Below are positions 1 through 7,889 of a DNA stretch of 28,369 bases, one piece after another. The notes under the pieces are model-generated. The model did no database searches. It was not told the origin of the DNA and was given only the letters and a program-made list of their open reading frames with translations. Origin of the DNA: a virus. The DNA lies in IMG/VR virus record IMGVR_UViG_3300005936_000292, positions 1-28,369 of that record; one strand, 5' to 3'. A program made the position numbers and the translations under genes. Position 1 is the stretch's first letter. Every line of letters starts with the position of its first letter.

Positions 1-549
1 ATGGAAGAAAAAACAAATCCTAATAAGCACGAAATCAAAAGGGACGACAAGGGAAGGTTTTTAAAAGGGTTCGCTCCTAATCCAAAAGGAAGGCCGGTAG
101 GCCCAACGCTTAAAGAATGGGCTAGAAAGAAACTAATGGAGATGTCAGAGGAAGAACGCAACGAGTTTTTGAAAGGATTGCCCAAAGAAGTAATATGGAA
201 AATGAGCGAAGGCAATCCTAAAGAGCAAGTAGAAGTGGAAACAGTAACAAACCCTTATGGAGAACTTACAGACGAACAACTTAAAGACAGACTTGAAGGA
301 CGACTTGGCAGAATGGGACAGAAGGTTGGGGAAGAAGGACCTAATATTCCTGATGGAGGACATATTGGTTTACCCAAAGATGGGACAGATACACCGGAAG
401 GTGGAGAAGTTCCTGAAGAAGACAGTCCAAGAGTCAAGGAGAGCAGTGATACTATTACCGAGGTCTCACCTGAAAACAACACAGATAACAATAAGTTGGA
501 CGATCCAGCAGTTAATCAACAACCCGAACCTAAGAATACTGATAACTAA
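1..549 (+). CDS. Putative terminase small subunit (DNA packaging)
   Basis: This 182-residue acidic protein probably recognises phage DNA for packaging and hands it to the large terminase. The N-terminal third carries a GRF-LKG-FAPNPKGRPVG motif (about residues 18-34), like the start of DUF5681-type phage proteins that often sit before terminases. The helical middle (about 37-60) could be the DNA-binding or oligomer part. From about residue 86 the protein is rich in D, E, P, G, T and N and looks disordered. That tail is encoded by the same bases as the N-terminus of the large terminase in another frame. The ATG is the first base of the window, so an upstream start cannot be excluded. The function rests on the motif and gene order; no classical helix-turn-helix is obvious by eye. 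Confidence 0.6.
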   Translation: MEEKTNPNKHEIKRDDKGRFLKGFAPNPKGRPVGPTLKEWARKKLMEMSEEERNEFLKGLPKEVIWKMSEGNPKEQVEVETVTNPYGELTDEQLKDRLEGRLGRMGQKVGEEGPNIPDGGHIGLPKDGTDTPEGGEVPEEDSPRVKESSDTITEVSPENNTDNNKLDDPAVNQQPEPKNTDN

Positions 550-1705
550 CGAGAGATTAGACAACGCAAAGTCAATTCTTAGAGAGATAAAGACACACTT
601 TGAAAAGAACAACAAATTCAAATACTTATACGGAGACTGGAAGAATGAAGACAACAAGTGGACAGAGACACAGATAATCATTAAGGCCCGAACCAAAGTA
701 GTTAAAGAACCAACAATACAGGTAGGAAGTTTAGACACCTCACTGGTTTCACAGCATTACGACATTATAATAGCAGATGACTTAGTTTCAAGAAACAACG
801 TAGGAACTAAAGAACAAATGGATAAGGTGAAGCAGTACTGGAAAGATTTACAGTCGCTACTAGAACCAGACGGGATATTATTAGACGTTGGAACGAGATG
901 GGCGATAGATGATATGCACGGTTCACTATTAGAACAGCCTCAATACGATTCTTTGGTACTAGGTTGCTACGAAGACGACGGACAGCCAGTATTCCCCGAA
1001 AAGTTCAGTAAAGAGCAACTGGAGGCAATCTCGGGCGAAATAGGGTCATACGATTTCTCTTGCTTGTGGAAGAATGACCCAGTTGACGACCAGAGTGCGG
1101 CATTCAAGAGGAGCTTCTTCAATAATAGATACACAGAAGAAGACCTAAAAGGCAAAGAACTTAACACTTTTATAACACTAGACAATGCACCAAGCACAAA
1201 AGCCGGAACAGATTGGCAAGGTTGCATAGTAGCTTCAGTAGATTCAGAGAACAATTGGTACATCAGACTGGTATTGAGACTGAAACTAAGCACTCCGGAT
1301 CTAATACAGAAGCTAATAGAACTATATTTATACTGGAAACCAATAGATATAGGGGTAGAGCAGAAAGCCTTTGACGATTTAATCAAACCATTCTTAAAGG
1401 AAGAGATGGACAGACGAAGTATTTATTTCAGTGTTAAAGAGTTAAAGGATAAAGGAATAAGAAAGGAAGATAGAATAAGGGGAAGACTACAGGCAAGATT
1501 TGAGAACGGGAAGATATTCCTAAAGAAGAACCCAACAGATAATACAGAAGACTTAGTTGATGAGCTAATACGATTCCCAAGGAGTCAATATGATGATTTA
1601 GCAGACGCTCTTCAATATGTTGACGACTTAGCATATAAGCCTCACTACCAAGCAGAAGTAGAAGAGGAAGAAGACGAAGTAATTTATAGCGACATAGGTA
1701 TATAA
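257..1705 (+). CDS. terL: Terminase large subunit (packaging ATPase/nuclease)
   Basis: This 482-residue motor protein pumps DNA into the prohead and cuts it. The ATPase domain shows a Walker A variant, PRSHLKTT (residues 68-75), and Walker B, YDIIIADD (168-175). The nuclease domain shows acidic residues at FITLDN (about 305-310), GVEQKAFDD in the middle, and a final DDLADAL (about 444-450), as expected for the RNase H-like fold of large terminases. The ATG at 257 lies within the upstream gene. Later in-frame ATGs (353, 380) exist, but Walker A is encoded at about 458-481, so at least about 100 bases of overlap are unavoidable. There is no clear SD before 257. The portal gene follows after 26 bases. 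Length and motif order are normal for the family. Confidence 0.93.
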   Translation: MENLQTNNLKTDLKDDLAEWDRRLGKKDLIFLMEDILVYPKMGQIHRKVEKFLKKTVQESRRAVILLPRSHLKTTQITISWTIQQLINNPNLRILITNERLDNAKSILREIKTHFEKNNKFKYLYGDWKNEDNKWTETQIIIKARTKVVKEPTIQVGSLDTSLVSQHYDIIIADDLVSRNNVGTKEQMDKVKQYWKDLQSLLEPDGILLDVGTRWAIDDMHGSLLEQPQYDSLVLGCYEDDGQPVFPEKFSKEQLEAISGEIGSYDFSCLWKNDPVDDQSAAFKRSFFNNRYTEEDLKGKELNTFITLDNAPSTKAGTDWQGCIVASVDSENNWYIRLVLRLKLSTPDLIQKLIELYLYWKPIDIGVEQKAFDDLIKPFLKEEMDRRSIYFSVKELKDKGIRKEDRIRGRLQARFENGKIFLKKNPTDNTEDLVDELIRFPRSQYDDLADALQYVDDLAYKPHYQAEVEEEEDEVIYSDIGI

Positions 1706-1731
1706 CATTATCAGAGTGGATAACTGATATA

Positions 1732-3708
1732 ATGGCTACAAAAGCAAAAGAGGTAAAAAATTTAACACCAGCAGAGATAGAAGAATTAAAGGCTCAGATG
1801 GCAACTGAGATAACCTTTGATAGAAGATACAAGCAAGGGAAGACTACCAACTGGCAGAAGAACGAGAATATGTATTATGCAGTCAAGTCTCCTACTGTTG
1901 AGTCTAGGGCTAATGTAGAGCTTGGAAAGATGCAGGAGTTTGTGCATACTCTACTTTCAAAGATAGATAATCCACTTGTCTTCAAATTCTTGAAGAGGAA
2001 AGAGGCTCAACTTAAAAGAGTAGCCAACCTTAACGCTCTAAGGACAGTTGACCAACAGAATAACGACTGGGATATCAAAGACTTAGTAGGAAAGAAGCAG
2101 GGCATAATATATGGCCGTGCAGTTTTTGCTTACTACGCAGACAGCATTGATGGAACTTATCAATCCCACCTAGATAATACAGATGTTTATGACTTCCTAA
2201 TTGATCCAAGCGCAGGAGGTATTGATATTGAAAAGGCTATGCACCTTGGAAGATATGGAGTTGTTAAGACTAGAAAACAGCTAGAAGCACTTGCAAAGAG
2301 CCAAACCAGTAAACATATTAAGTCAGAAATAAAATCGCTTTTAGATGGTACTGGAAACAACACAGAGAAGCCACAAGAAGAGGTTAATAAAGACAAAAGA
2401 AGACAAGCACAGAATACTATCGGAGAGAAGAACCTACAGAACGACGACCAGTTCAAGTTCTGGGAATGGTTCACTACTTATAAGGGAGTCAGATATTATG
2501 CCTTATATCAAGAAACCGGAGGTAAATGTATAAAGATAGAGAGACTAACAGATATGTTTACTCCTAACAAGCAGTTTCCAATGGGAGCTTATCCTTTCTG
2601 GACTTGGGCTGCCTTCCCAGACCTAACAGAGTTCTGGTCTCCTTCATACTGTGATTATGTTAGAGAAGTCTTTCAAGCACAGAATGTTAGCATAAACCAA
2701 TCGTTAGACAACTCAGAGCAGATTAACAAGCCACAGAAGGTAGTCAATGTAACTGCTATTGAAAACTTAGCTGAACTTAAATATAAGAAGAACGGAACTA
2801 TCAAGGTTAAAGGAGACTTTGACGCAAACAAAGCAGTACAGATATTAGAGACTCCAGCTATAAACACTCCAATCAATGTCTATAACGTACTAGAAAATAT
2901 CCAAGAGAAGGCTTCAGGAGTTACAGCAGGTTCTAAAGGAGTAGCAGAAGAAGACGGAAAGGTTGGAATATACAAAGGAAACCAAGAAGCTACAGCAGAT
3001 AGGTTCGGACTATTAAACAAATCCTATTCATTTGGATATAAAAGGTTCGCTAGACTTTATGAGATAGGAGTTAGAGACCATTTGAACAAAAAGACTTCAA
3101 TAGATATTATCGGGCCAAATGGAATTGAGACAATGGATATCACACGAACAGACATATTCAAAAACAAAGATGAGTTCGGAGTTCTTGTTGAGGCAAGTAA
3201 CGCAGAGACTATGGCTTCTACAATAAAGCAAGACCAGAAGACTGCTTTCTTATCAAGCCAGGTGAACAACCAAACTATTAACCAACAGAAACTCTTTGAG
3301 ATACAGGCTAAAAATGCCGGACTTAATGAGGAAGAAGTTAAAGAACTTATGGATATTTCAGAATTTGGAAACCAAGAGTTAATGGCAGAGGCAGAGAGAG
3401 ACATTGAAGGATTACTTGACGGAGACAACGTCAAAGTAAATATGTCAGCTACAAATGCCTACAAACAAAGGTTCGTAGATTACTTAAAAGACCACGAAGA
3501 AGATATGAGTATGAAGCAGTTCACATCTATAATCGATTATGTTGCTAAAGTGGACAAGTATATCTATAAGAACACAGCTCGAATGATTAATAAATCAATG
3601 ATAGACACATTAAATCAAGGAAGTTTGCCAGTCAGTGGAGCTGGAGAACAACCTAATAATCAAAAAATTCCACAACAAAACAATGGTCAAGTACAAAATC
3701 AAGGGTAA
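1732..3708 (+). CDS. Portal protein
   Basis: This 658-residue protein would form the dodecameric ring at the capsid vertex through which DNA enters and leaves. It lies directly after the large terminase and before the scaffold and capsid genes. Its length fits podovirus-type portals. Visible features are a charged N-terminus, a DFLIDPSAGG segment (about 154-163) of the kind common in these portals, a long helical middle, and a Q/N-rich tail from about residue 634 that looks flexible. No transmembrane segment is seen. The start has no SD; the ATG overlaps a TATAAT-like string. Its last 26 bases overlap the next gene. The call rests on position, length and general resemblance to podovirus portals. 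Confidence 0.85.
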   Translation: MATKAKEVKNLTPAEIEELKAQMATEITFDRRYKQGKTTNWQKNENMYYAVKSPTVESRANVELGKMQEFVHTLLSKIDNPLVFKFLKRKEAQLKRVANLNALRTVDQQNNDWDIKDLVGKKQGIIYGRAVFAYYADSIDGTYQSHLDNTDVYDFLIDPSAGGIDIEKAMHLGRYGVVKTRKQLEALAKSQTSKHIKSEIKSLLDGTGNNTEKPQEEVNKDKRRQAQNTIGEKNLQNDDQFKFWEWFTTYKGVRYYALYQETGGKCIKIERLTDMFTPNKQFPMGAYPFWTWAAFPDLTEFWSPSYCDYVREVFQAQNVSINQSLDNSEQINKPQKVVNVTAIENLAELKYKKNGTIKVKGDFDANKAVQILETPAINTPINVYNVLENIQEKASGVTAGSKGVAEEDGKVGIYKGNQEATADRFGLLNKSYSFGYKRFARLYEIGVRDHLNKKTSIDIIGPNGIETMDITRTDIFKNKDEFGVLVEASNAETMASTIKQDQKTAFLSSQVNNQTINQQKLFEIQAKNAGLNEEEVKELMDISEFGNQELMAEAERDIEGLLDGDNVKVNMSATNAYKQRFVDYLKDHEEDMSMKQFTSIIDYVAKVDKYIYKNTARMINKSMIDTLNQGSLPVSGAGEQPNNQKIPQQNNGQVQNQG

Positions 3709-4066
3709 GAAGGGGGATCCAGCAACAACTCTTTTAGAAGTTTCTGGAAAGGTTGAGGAATTAACACTTGGTGATTACAATGATGCCATCAAGTCAAATA
3801 CTAAGAGTATAACAGAAGTAGCACAGCAAGTAGCTATTGAGAAGGCTAAGATGGTGAACGTATTGAGAAGCCACCCGGAAGTTAAGACGGCAGACACAAA
3901 GTTTAGAGTTGCCTGCGCAATATATGAGTTAGCTTCTTCAACAGTCAAAGGAGGAAAGGCAAAGTTGACTGAATTAAGAAAGCAAGTCGCTAGAGACCAA
4001 AAAGAAATGGCTGAGATTTCAAAGCAAACAGGGCTAGTATTAGTTTCTGTTGATAAAAAGAAATAA
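3683..4066 (+). CDS. Hypothetical helical protein between portal and scaffold
   Basis: I do not recognise this 127-residue protein. It begins MVKYKIKGKKGD and is lysine-rich. A short beta-like start is followed by long helices (about residues 35-115) with heptad-like spacing, so it may be a coiled-coil oligomer. A GTG at 3635 in the same frame would add 16 residues, but those are low-complexity and overlap the portal tail further, so the ATG at 3683 is preferred; neither start has an SD. Its site between the portal and the scaffold suggests a virion-assembly or internal head role, which is inference from gene order only. Confidence 0.7.
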   Translation: MVKYKIKGKKGDPATTLLEVSGKVEELTLGDYNDAIKSNTKSITEVAQQVAIEKAKMVNVLRSHPEVKTADTKFRVACAIYELASSTVKGGKAKLTELRKQVARDQKEMAEISKQTGLVLVSVDKKK

Positions 4067-4067
4067 T

Positions 4068-4370
4068 ATGTCAAAAGAAGCAGACAGCATTAGAAGAGAC
4101 ATTGTAGGATATGCAGAGATGGAGGCAGTCGCAAAGACAAAGGGAGGAGAGAAGCTTATCAAATCCCTTGTAAAGACTATCAATGACTCTTTGGATAGCC
4201 TTTGCACGTCCTATAAGACTGCAACTCACGTTGAGTTAGTATCAATCACAGCTAGACTTTCAGAGAGAATGACATTATTGAGAGTCTTAACCAGATCCAA
4301 AAAGAATAAGAACCTAGCCAAAGACGCACTGGACGAATTGATTAAGGACGAAAAGGAAGAGGAAGAATAA
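4068..4370 (+). CDS. Hypothetical small helical protein
   Basis: I do not recognise this 100-residue protein. It is almost entirely predicted helix, with a charged KDEKEEEE-type C-terminus and one cysteine (near residue 46). It starts at an ATG one base after the previous stop (TAATATG), so it is probably translationally coupled to that gene. A TTG at 4050 would extend it by six residues but lies inside the upstream gene and is less likely. The downstream gap holds several hairpins before the scaffold gene, so this may be the last gene of a transcript or processing unit. A head-assembly role is possible from position alone. Confidence 0.7.
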   Translation: MSKEADSIRRDIVGYAEMEAVAKTKGGEKLIKSLVKTINDSLDSLCTSYKTATHVELVSITARLSERMTLLRVLTRSKKNKNLAKDALDELIKDEKEEEE

Positions 4371-4537
4371 ATATAGTATCTTGAAGATATAGAGCAGTCC
4401 ATAACTTTCCACTCTTTATGGATTGCACTATGCCTTTATAGGCAGAACTTGGGGAAGTATAAATCTTTTGGAGCATTAGGTCGCTTCGCTGAAAGGCTAA
4501 CAAAACCTCGTCAGCACTCCGTTACAGTGTTAAATCT
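4371..4537 (+). promoter_or_regulatory. Structured intergenic leader before the scaffold gene
   Basis: This 167-base gap is full of inverted repeats. The strongest is an 11-pair stem, 4394-4404 with 4416-4426 (one G-U pair, 11-base loop). A second is TGCC/GGCA at 4431-4434 and 4441-4444 with a six-base loop. A third, weaker, multibranch fold could be closed by GGAG (4470-4473) with CTCC (4517-4520), with AGGT/ACCT (4478-4481 and 4505-4508) inside it. No U-tract follows any stem, so this does not look like an intrinsic terminator. It could be an RNA processing or stability element, or a translational control leader for scaffold and capsid. No known RNA family was recognised. Confidence 0.45.
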
Positions 4538-5275
4538 ATGACAGATGAAGTCAAAGACGCTCCCGTTGCAGAGCCAAACAAAGACGCAACAGCAATAAAG
4601 ACAGAAATTGCGCCAGAACCTACTGGCAAAGATGTCAAAGTCAGCGAAGTTCTTGATAACACTAAGGAAACCGGACCAGATATGGTTCCAGTTGCTACTC
4701 TTATCGAAAGAAAAAGAGAAGTTAAAGACCTTAAAGGTGAAGTCAAAGCGCTTAAAGCTCAGATTGCAGAAGGTCCTTCTAATTTAGATATATCTTCTGA
4801 TATCAAGGCATTGGCTGAAGAACACGATATTGACCCAGAGTTCTTAGGAAAGCTGGTTAAATTGACTGAGTCTCAAACAGAAGCGAAGTTAGAGGAAAGT
4901 TTTGCAAAGAAACTCAAACCAATGGCAGACAAGGAACGCCTTGCTGAAATTGATAAGAGGTTCAATGAAAACTATGAGAAGACTATATCTCAAATGCCTG
5001 CTTATGCAGAAATTGCAGATAAAGAAACTATCAAACAGCTTTCCTTAGACCCAGCAAACAGTAACAAGACTTTCGGACAGATTTTAGAAGGAGCATACGG
5101 GAACCTCGTTAAAGGCAAGACTACCCTTGAATCAACACAAGCTAGAGTGGAGCAAATCGATAAGATTGACTTTGCAAAAGCTAAAGATGATTCAGAGTAT
5201 TTCAAGCAGATAATGTCAGACCCTACGCTCAAAGAACAATACAATGAAGGACTTGTTGCCAGATTGAAGTTATAA
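4538..5275 (+). CDS. Putative scaffolding protein
   Basis: This 245-residue, highly charged, mostly helical protein lies immediately upstream of the major capsid gene, the usual place for the scaffold that shapes the prohead and then leaves. The first 50 residues are acidic and proline-containing (probably disordered). Residues about 57-78 (ERKREVKDLKGEVKALKAQ) look like a coiled coil. The rest is helix-rich with little aromatic content, and the C-terminus is basic (ARLKL), as is common in scaffolds that bind coat protein. No protease catalytic motif is seen. The ATG follows the structured leader; GTTAAATC sits just before it and there is no SD. Confidence 0.75.
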   Translation: MTDEVKDAPVAEPNKDATAIKTEIAPEPTGKDVKVSEVLDNTKETGPDMVPVATLIERKREVKDLKGEVKALKAQIAEGPSNLDISSDIKALAEEHDIDPEFLGKLVKLTESQTEAKLEESFAKKLKPMADKERLAEIDKRFNENYEKTISQMPAYAEIADKETIKQLSLDPANSNKTFGQILEGAYGNLVKGKTTLESTQARVEQIDKIDFAKAKDDSEYFKQIMSDPTLKEQYNEGLVARLKL

Positions 5276-5303
5276 ATAACAGAGTGGTTAAAAACAAACA
5301 ATT

Positions 5304-6500
5304 ATGAGTTTAAATGATTTTCAGGAGAAGTTCGATAACTCCTATGAAACAGTGTTCAACAAAGTTTTGGTTTCAAAGCCAATTATGAACACAAGATTCG
5401 AAGCAACCCTAAAGTATGGTGAGTCAGTAGAAAGATTCGCATACGACTTATCTGCAGTAAGAGTCAGAACAGTTGTAAGAAATTCTGCTTCTACTGTTGA
5501 TTCGCTAACAGATTCAACAGCCTTGCTAACAATTAACTTGGAGAAAGAAGCCGTATTCCCATTGTCTGATGGTGAAATTACACAAGCCGGACCATTAAAT
5601 CCGGGAGAAGTTATCGGTGGACAAGTTGCTATTAAAGTAGCAACAGACTTAGATGCAAGATGTTTTGCAGAAGTCTTAAACGCTTACCAAACATTTGACA
5701 ACGGAGACTTAACTACATTGGCTGCAGACGGCACACCAATTACTTTGTCTTCTACAACCGTTCCACAAATGGTAGTAAGAATGCCAGCTAAGTTGAGAAG
5801 AGGTGCAAACCAAACTATTACTAATATGGCTTTAGTAATTGACTCCTATGCAGGAGCAGAAATTGAAGAATACCTATTAGGCAAACAGTTCTCTATTGTA
5901 GAGTCTGTATTCAAAAATGGATATTCTGGTATTATTTCTACAGCAGAAGTTTACATTTCAGAGAACCTAACTGGTACAACTTTGTTCACAGACGTTGGAT
6001 TAGCTGATGGTGAAACAGTTATCATCAATGGAGTTACTCTTACAGCGAAGACAACTCTTGGAACAACAGCAGGTAACTTCGCTTTAGGTGCAGACAATAC
6101 TGCAGCTTTAGCTAACTTACTTGAATTGATTAACGCTCCTGGCACAACTGATGCAGGACAAGTAGCGCTATCAACAGCTAACCAAATTTTGTTCACAGAT
6201 ACATTAAAGTTGACAGCAACAGTTTCTGTAGCTGCCTCAGCTATTATTGTTACTGGAGTAGGCGCAGGAAGATTGACAGTTTCTGATACTGCAGCTTCAG
6301 GAGCTTGGACTCTAACGTGCATTCACGGCTACTACGGAAAGAAAGGAGCTATCGATTTGGTAGTTCAAGACTCAAAGTCAGTAGATATGAGAAAACGCTC
6401 AGACTTAAGAGGTTACAATATCTTTAGTTCTTATCTTGCAGGTATCAAAACCTTTGATGATGGAGCTAAACAGTTCTTAGACGTTTTGATCGCAGTCTAG
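5304..6500 (+). CDS. Major capsid protein (HK97-like) with inserted domain
   Basis: This 398-residue protein would form the icosahedral head. It follows the scaffold and has the general look of short-tailed phage coat proteins: a helical N-arm (FQEKFDNSYETVFNKVL), beta segments, and a C-terminal part ending with TFDDGAKQFLDVLIAV. Between about residues 220 and 335 lies an alanine/threonine/glycine-rich stretch beginning near GETVIINGVTLTAKTTLGTT that looks like a separate beta-domain inserted in the coat fold, probably exposed on the capsid surface. CAGAGTGG followed by A-rich sequence precedes the ATG and there is no SD. The gene ends in TAG and is followed by a 10-pair hairpin. Confidence 0.85.
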   Translation: MSLNDFQEKFDNSYETVFNKVLVSKPIMNTRFEATLKYGESVERFAYDLSAVRVRTVVRNSASTVDSLTDSTALLTINLEKEAVFPLSDGEITQAGPLNPGEVIGGQVAIKVATDLDARCFAEVLNAYQTFDNGDLTTLAADGTPITLSSTTVPQMVVRMPAKLRRGANQTITNMALVIDSYAGAEIEEYLLGKQFSIVESVFKNGYSGIISTAEVYISENLTGTTLFTDVGLADGETVIINGVTLTAKTTLGTTAGNFALGADNTAALANLLELINAPGTTDAGQVALSTANQILFTDTLKLTATVSVAASAIIVTGVGAGRLTVSDTAASGAWTLTCIHGYYGKKGAIDLVVQDSKSVDMRKRSDLRGYNIFSSYLAGIKTFDDGAKQFLDVLIAV

Positions 6501-6519
6501 TCAAACGCCATTCTCTTTT

Positions 6520-6543
6520 GGGTAGGGTATTAGTACTCTACCC
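6520..6543 (+). other. Stable hairpin downstream of the capsid gene
   Basis: GGGTAGGGTA (6520-6529) pairs with TACTCTACCC (6534-6543) over ten base pairs (one G-U) around a TTAG tetraloop. It starts 20 bases after the capsid stop. No run of U follows, so it is more likely to protect the capsid mRNA end or mark an RNase processing point than to terminate transcription. Confidence 0.6.
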
Positions 6544-6577
6544 ATTAGGGGAAATGTAATTAAATAGATAAAAAATT

Positions 6578-7228
6578 ATGCCAAGTACAGACGCAGACTT
6601 AGGACTTGGAATACTAATACAGTCAAAGAACGAAGCTGGCTATATTATGAGAGGTAGTTCTAAAGGAATAGGAAGTGCGCTTCCAACAACTGCCTCCAAG
6701 TTCGCCGTCAATGCAGAAATGATTTGCACTGATGGAATTTTTAGAAACGAAGGTACTGTAGCAGTGCCAAGCTGGAATAACATTGACTTGATAGACGACA
6801 ATGAAGAGGCAAACCCTCTTTATCAGCAAGTCGTACAAGTAGCTTTGACAGCAGCACAAATTAATGCCCTATTCACAACTTCTATTGAGGTAATTCCAGC
6901 AATTGCTGGAAAGAATATCATTTTAGATGATATGGTATTAGATTTAACTGGTACAGCAACACAGTTTACTGCCGGAGGAGTATTAGCGTTGCAATATAAG
7001 GACACTGCAAATGGAGGAGGAGTTCTTCTACACGCAGATATTGCCGCAACAGTATTGACTGGTGCAACTGCAAGAATACTAACGCAAAGAGTTGCTCTAG
7101 TAGCAGGTCATTCGTCAGTAGCCACAGCAGATATTACAGGGATTGGAGTATATGTCGGAGTGCAAACACAAGACTTTGCTACAGGAACTGGAACAGCTGT
7201 TCTTACAGTAAGATATCACACAGTTTAG
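6578..7228 (+). CDS. Putative capsid decoration or head fibre protein
   Basis: This 216-residue protein is rich in beta-sheet, alanine, threonine and glycine and has little charge. It lies between the capsid and head-tail adaptor genes, where decoration or head-fibre proteins are common. The N-terminal 60 residues are mixed (IGSALPTTASKFAVNAEMICTDG). The C-terminal 150 residues form a likely jelly-roll-type sandwich (GGVLALQYKDTANGGG, and the final TGTAVLTVRYHTV). There is no signal peptide or membrane segment. ATTAAATA lies 11 bases before the ATG and there is no SD. The role is inferred from composition and position; I do not recognise a named family. Confidence 0.6.
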   Translation: MPSTDADLGLGILIQSKNEAGYIMRGSSKGIGSALPTTASKFAVNAEMICTDGIFRNEGTVAVPSWNNIDLIDDNEEANPLYQQVVQVALTAAQINALFTTSIEVIPAIAGKNIILDDMVLDLTGTATQFTAGGVLALQYKDTANGGGVLLHADIAATVLTGATARILTQRVALVAGHSSVATADITGIGVYVGVQTQDFATGTGTAVLTVRYHTV

Positions 7229-7237
7229 TGATTTGAT

Positions 7238-7259
7238 TCTGCCCTTTTACGAGGGCAGA
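7238..7259 (+). other. Stable hairpin between decoration and adaptor genes
   Basis: TCTGCCCT (7238-7245) and AGGGCAGA (7252-7259) form a perfect eight-pair stem with a six-base loop, ten bases after the stop of the upstream gene. The following bases are GATTAGACTATT, without a U-tract. As with the post-capsid hairpin, it may set mRNA stability or processing between head genes. Confidence 0.6.
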
Positions 7260-7283
7260 GATTAGACTATTAAACATAAACTT

Positions 7284-7889
7284 ATGTCAACAGGACAAGA
7301 TATAATAAATTTATTCGAAACTTTTGTAGATGACGCTACAGAGTTAAGCTCCTCAGATGAGCTTATTTTAGTCAACAAATATTACAAAAAAATATGCAGG
7401 AATAGACCGTGGGAGTTCTTGAAGAAAGAAGAGACCGGAAATTTATCTACTTCTGTTGCTTATGTTGCTTTACCTTCTGATTTTGCAATACCAACACTTG
7501 ATAGAACAGTATTTGTTACTATTAACGGAGTTGTTACTGAATACAAAATAATCAACTACGCAGACAGAAGAGACTATACAGACCAAAGCGGATATTGCTA
7601 TATAGACTTAGCAAATAGCAGATTGACTTTCACACTACAACCAACGTCAGCTTACTCTTACAGCTTTGACTACATTTATATACCAGACGACCTCACTACA
7701 GCTACAGAGCCAGTCGGCCCATCAGATATAATGACTCCGGCAATTTACCACGCTATGTGTACAGACCACGCTATAATTGAGATGTCAGATAAGGCCAGAA
7801 GCTATTCTTCAGAGAATCAAGCAAAACACAACAGTTATATGAGAGACTTAGCTTATTATAATTCACAGCTAACAGAAGATACTTTCTAA
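7284..7889 (+). CDS. Head-tail adaptor (connector) protein
   Basis: This 201-residue protein resembles the adaptor that docks under the portal in short-tailed phages (T7 gp11/P22 gp4 role). A helical N-terminus (INLFETFVDDATELSSSDELILVNKYYKKIC) leads to the characteristic RPWEFLKKEETG segment, then a beta-rich middle with ALPSDFA, and a C-terminal helix that could contact the portal. Its place right before the nozzle gene supports the call. ATTAAACA lies seven bases before the ATG and there is no SD. The last base of its stop is shared with the next start (TAATG), indicating translational coupling. Confidence 0.75.
   Translation: MSTGQDIINLFETFVDDATELSSSDELILVNKYYKKICRNRPWEFLKKEETGNLSTSVAYVALPSDFAIPTLDRTVFVTINGVVTEYKIINYADRRDYTDQSGYCYIDLANSRLTFTLQPTSAYSYSFDYIYIPDDLTTATEPVGPSDIMTPAIYHAMCTDHAIIEMSDKARSYSSENQAKHNSYMRDLAYYNSQLTEDTF

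Noticed and set aside
967-1386. 139-codon minus-strand open frame
   Set aside because: It lies opposite the terminase nuclease domain, is Ser/Leu-rich as expected for the complement of an AT-rich gene, and has no start signal.
1727-1732. TATAAT string overlapping the portal start codon
   Set aside because: There is no convincing -35 box 16-18 bases upstream, and a start site would fall inside the gene.
3635-3682. GTG start extending the 127-residue protein
   Set aside because: The added residues mirror the low-complexity portal tail; the ATG at 3683 gives a cleaner start with less overlap.
4050-4067. TTG start extending the 100-residue protein
   Set aside because: It lies in the upstream gene, whereas the ATG at 4068 is one base after the stop.
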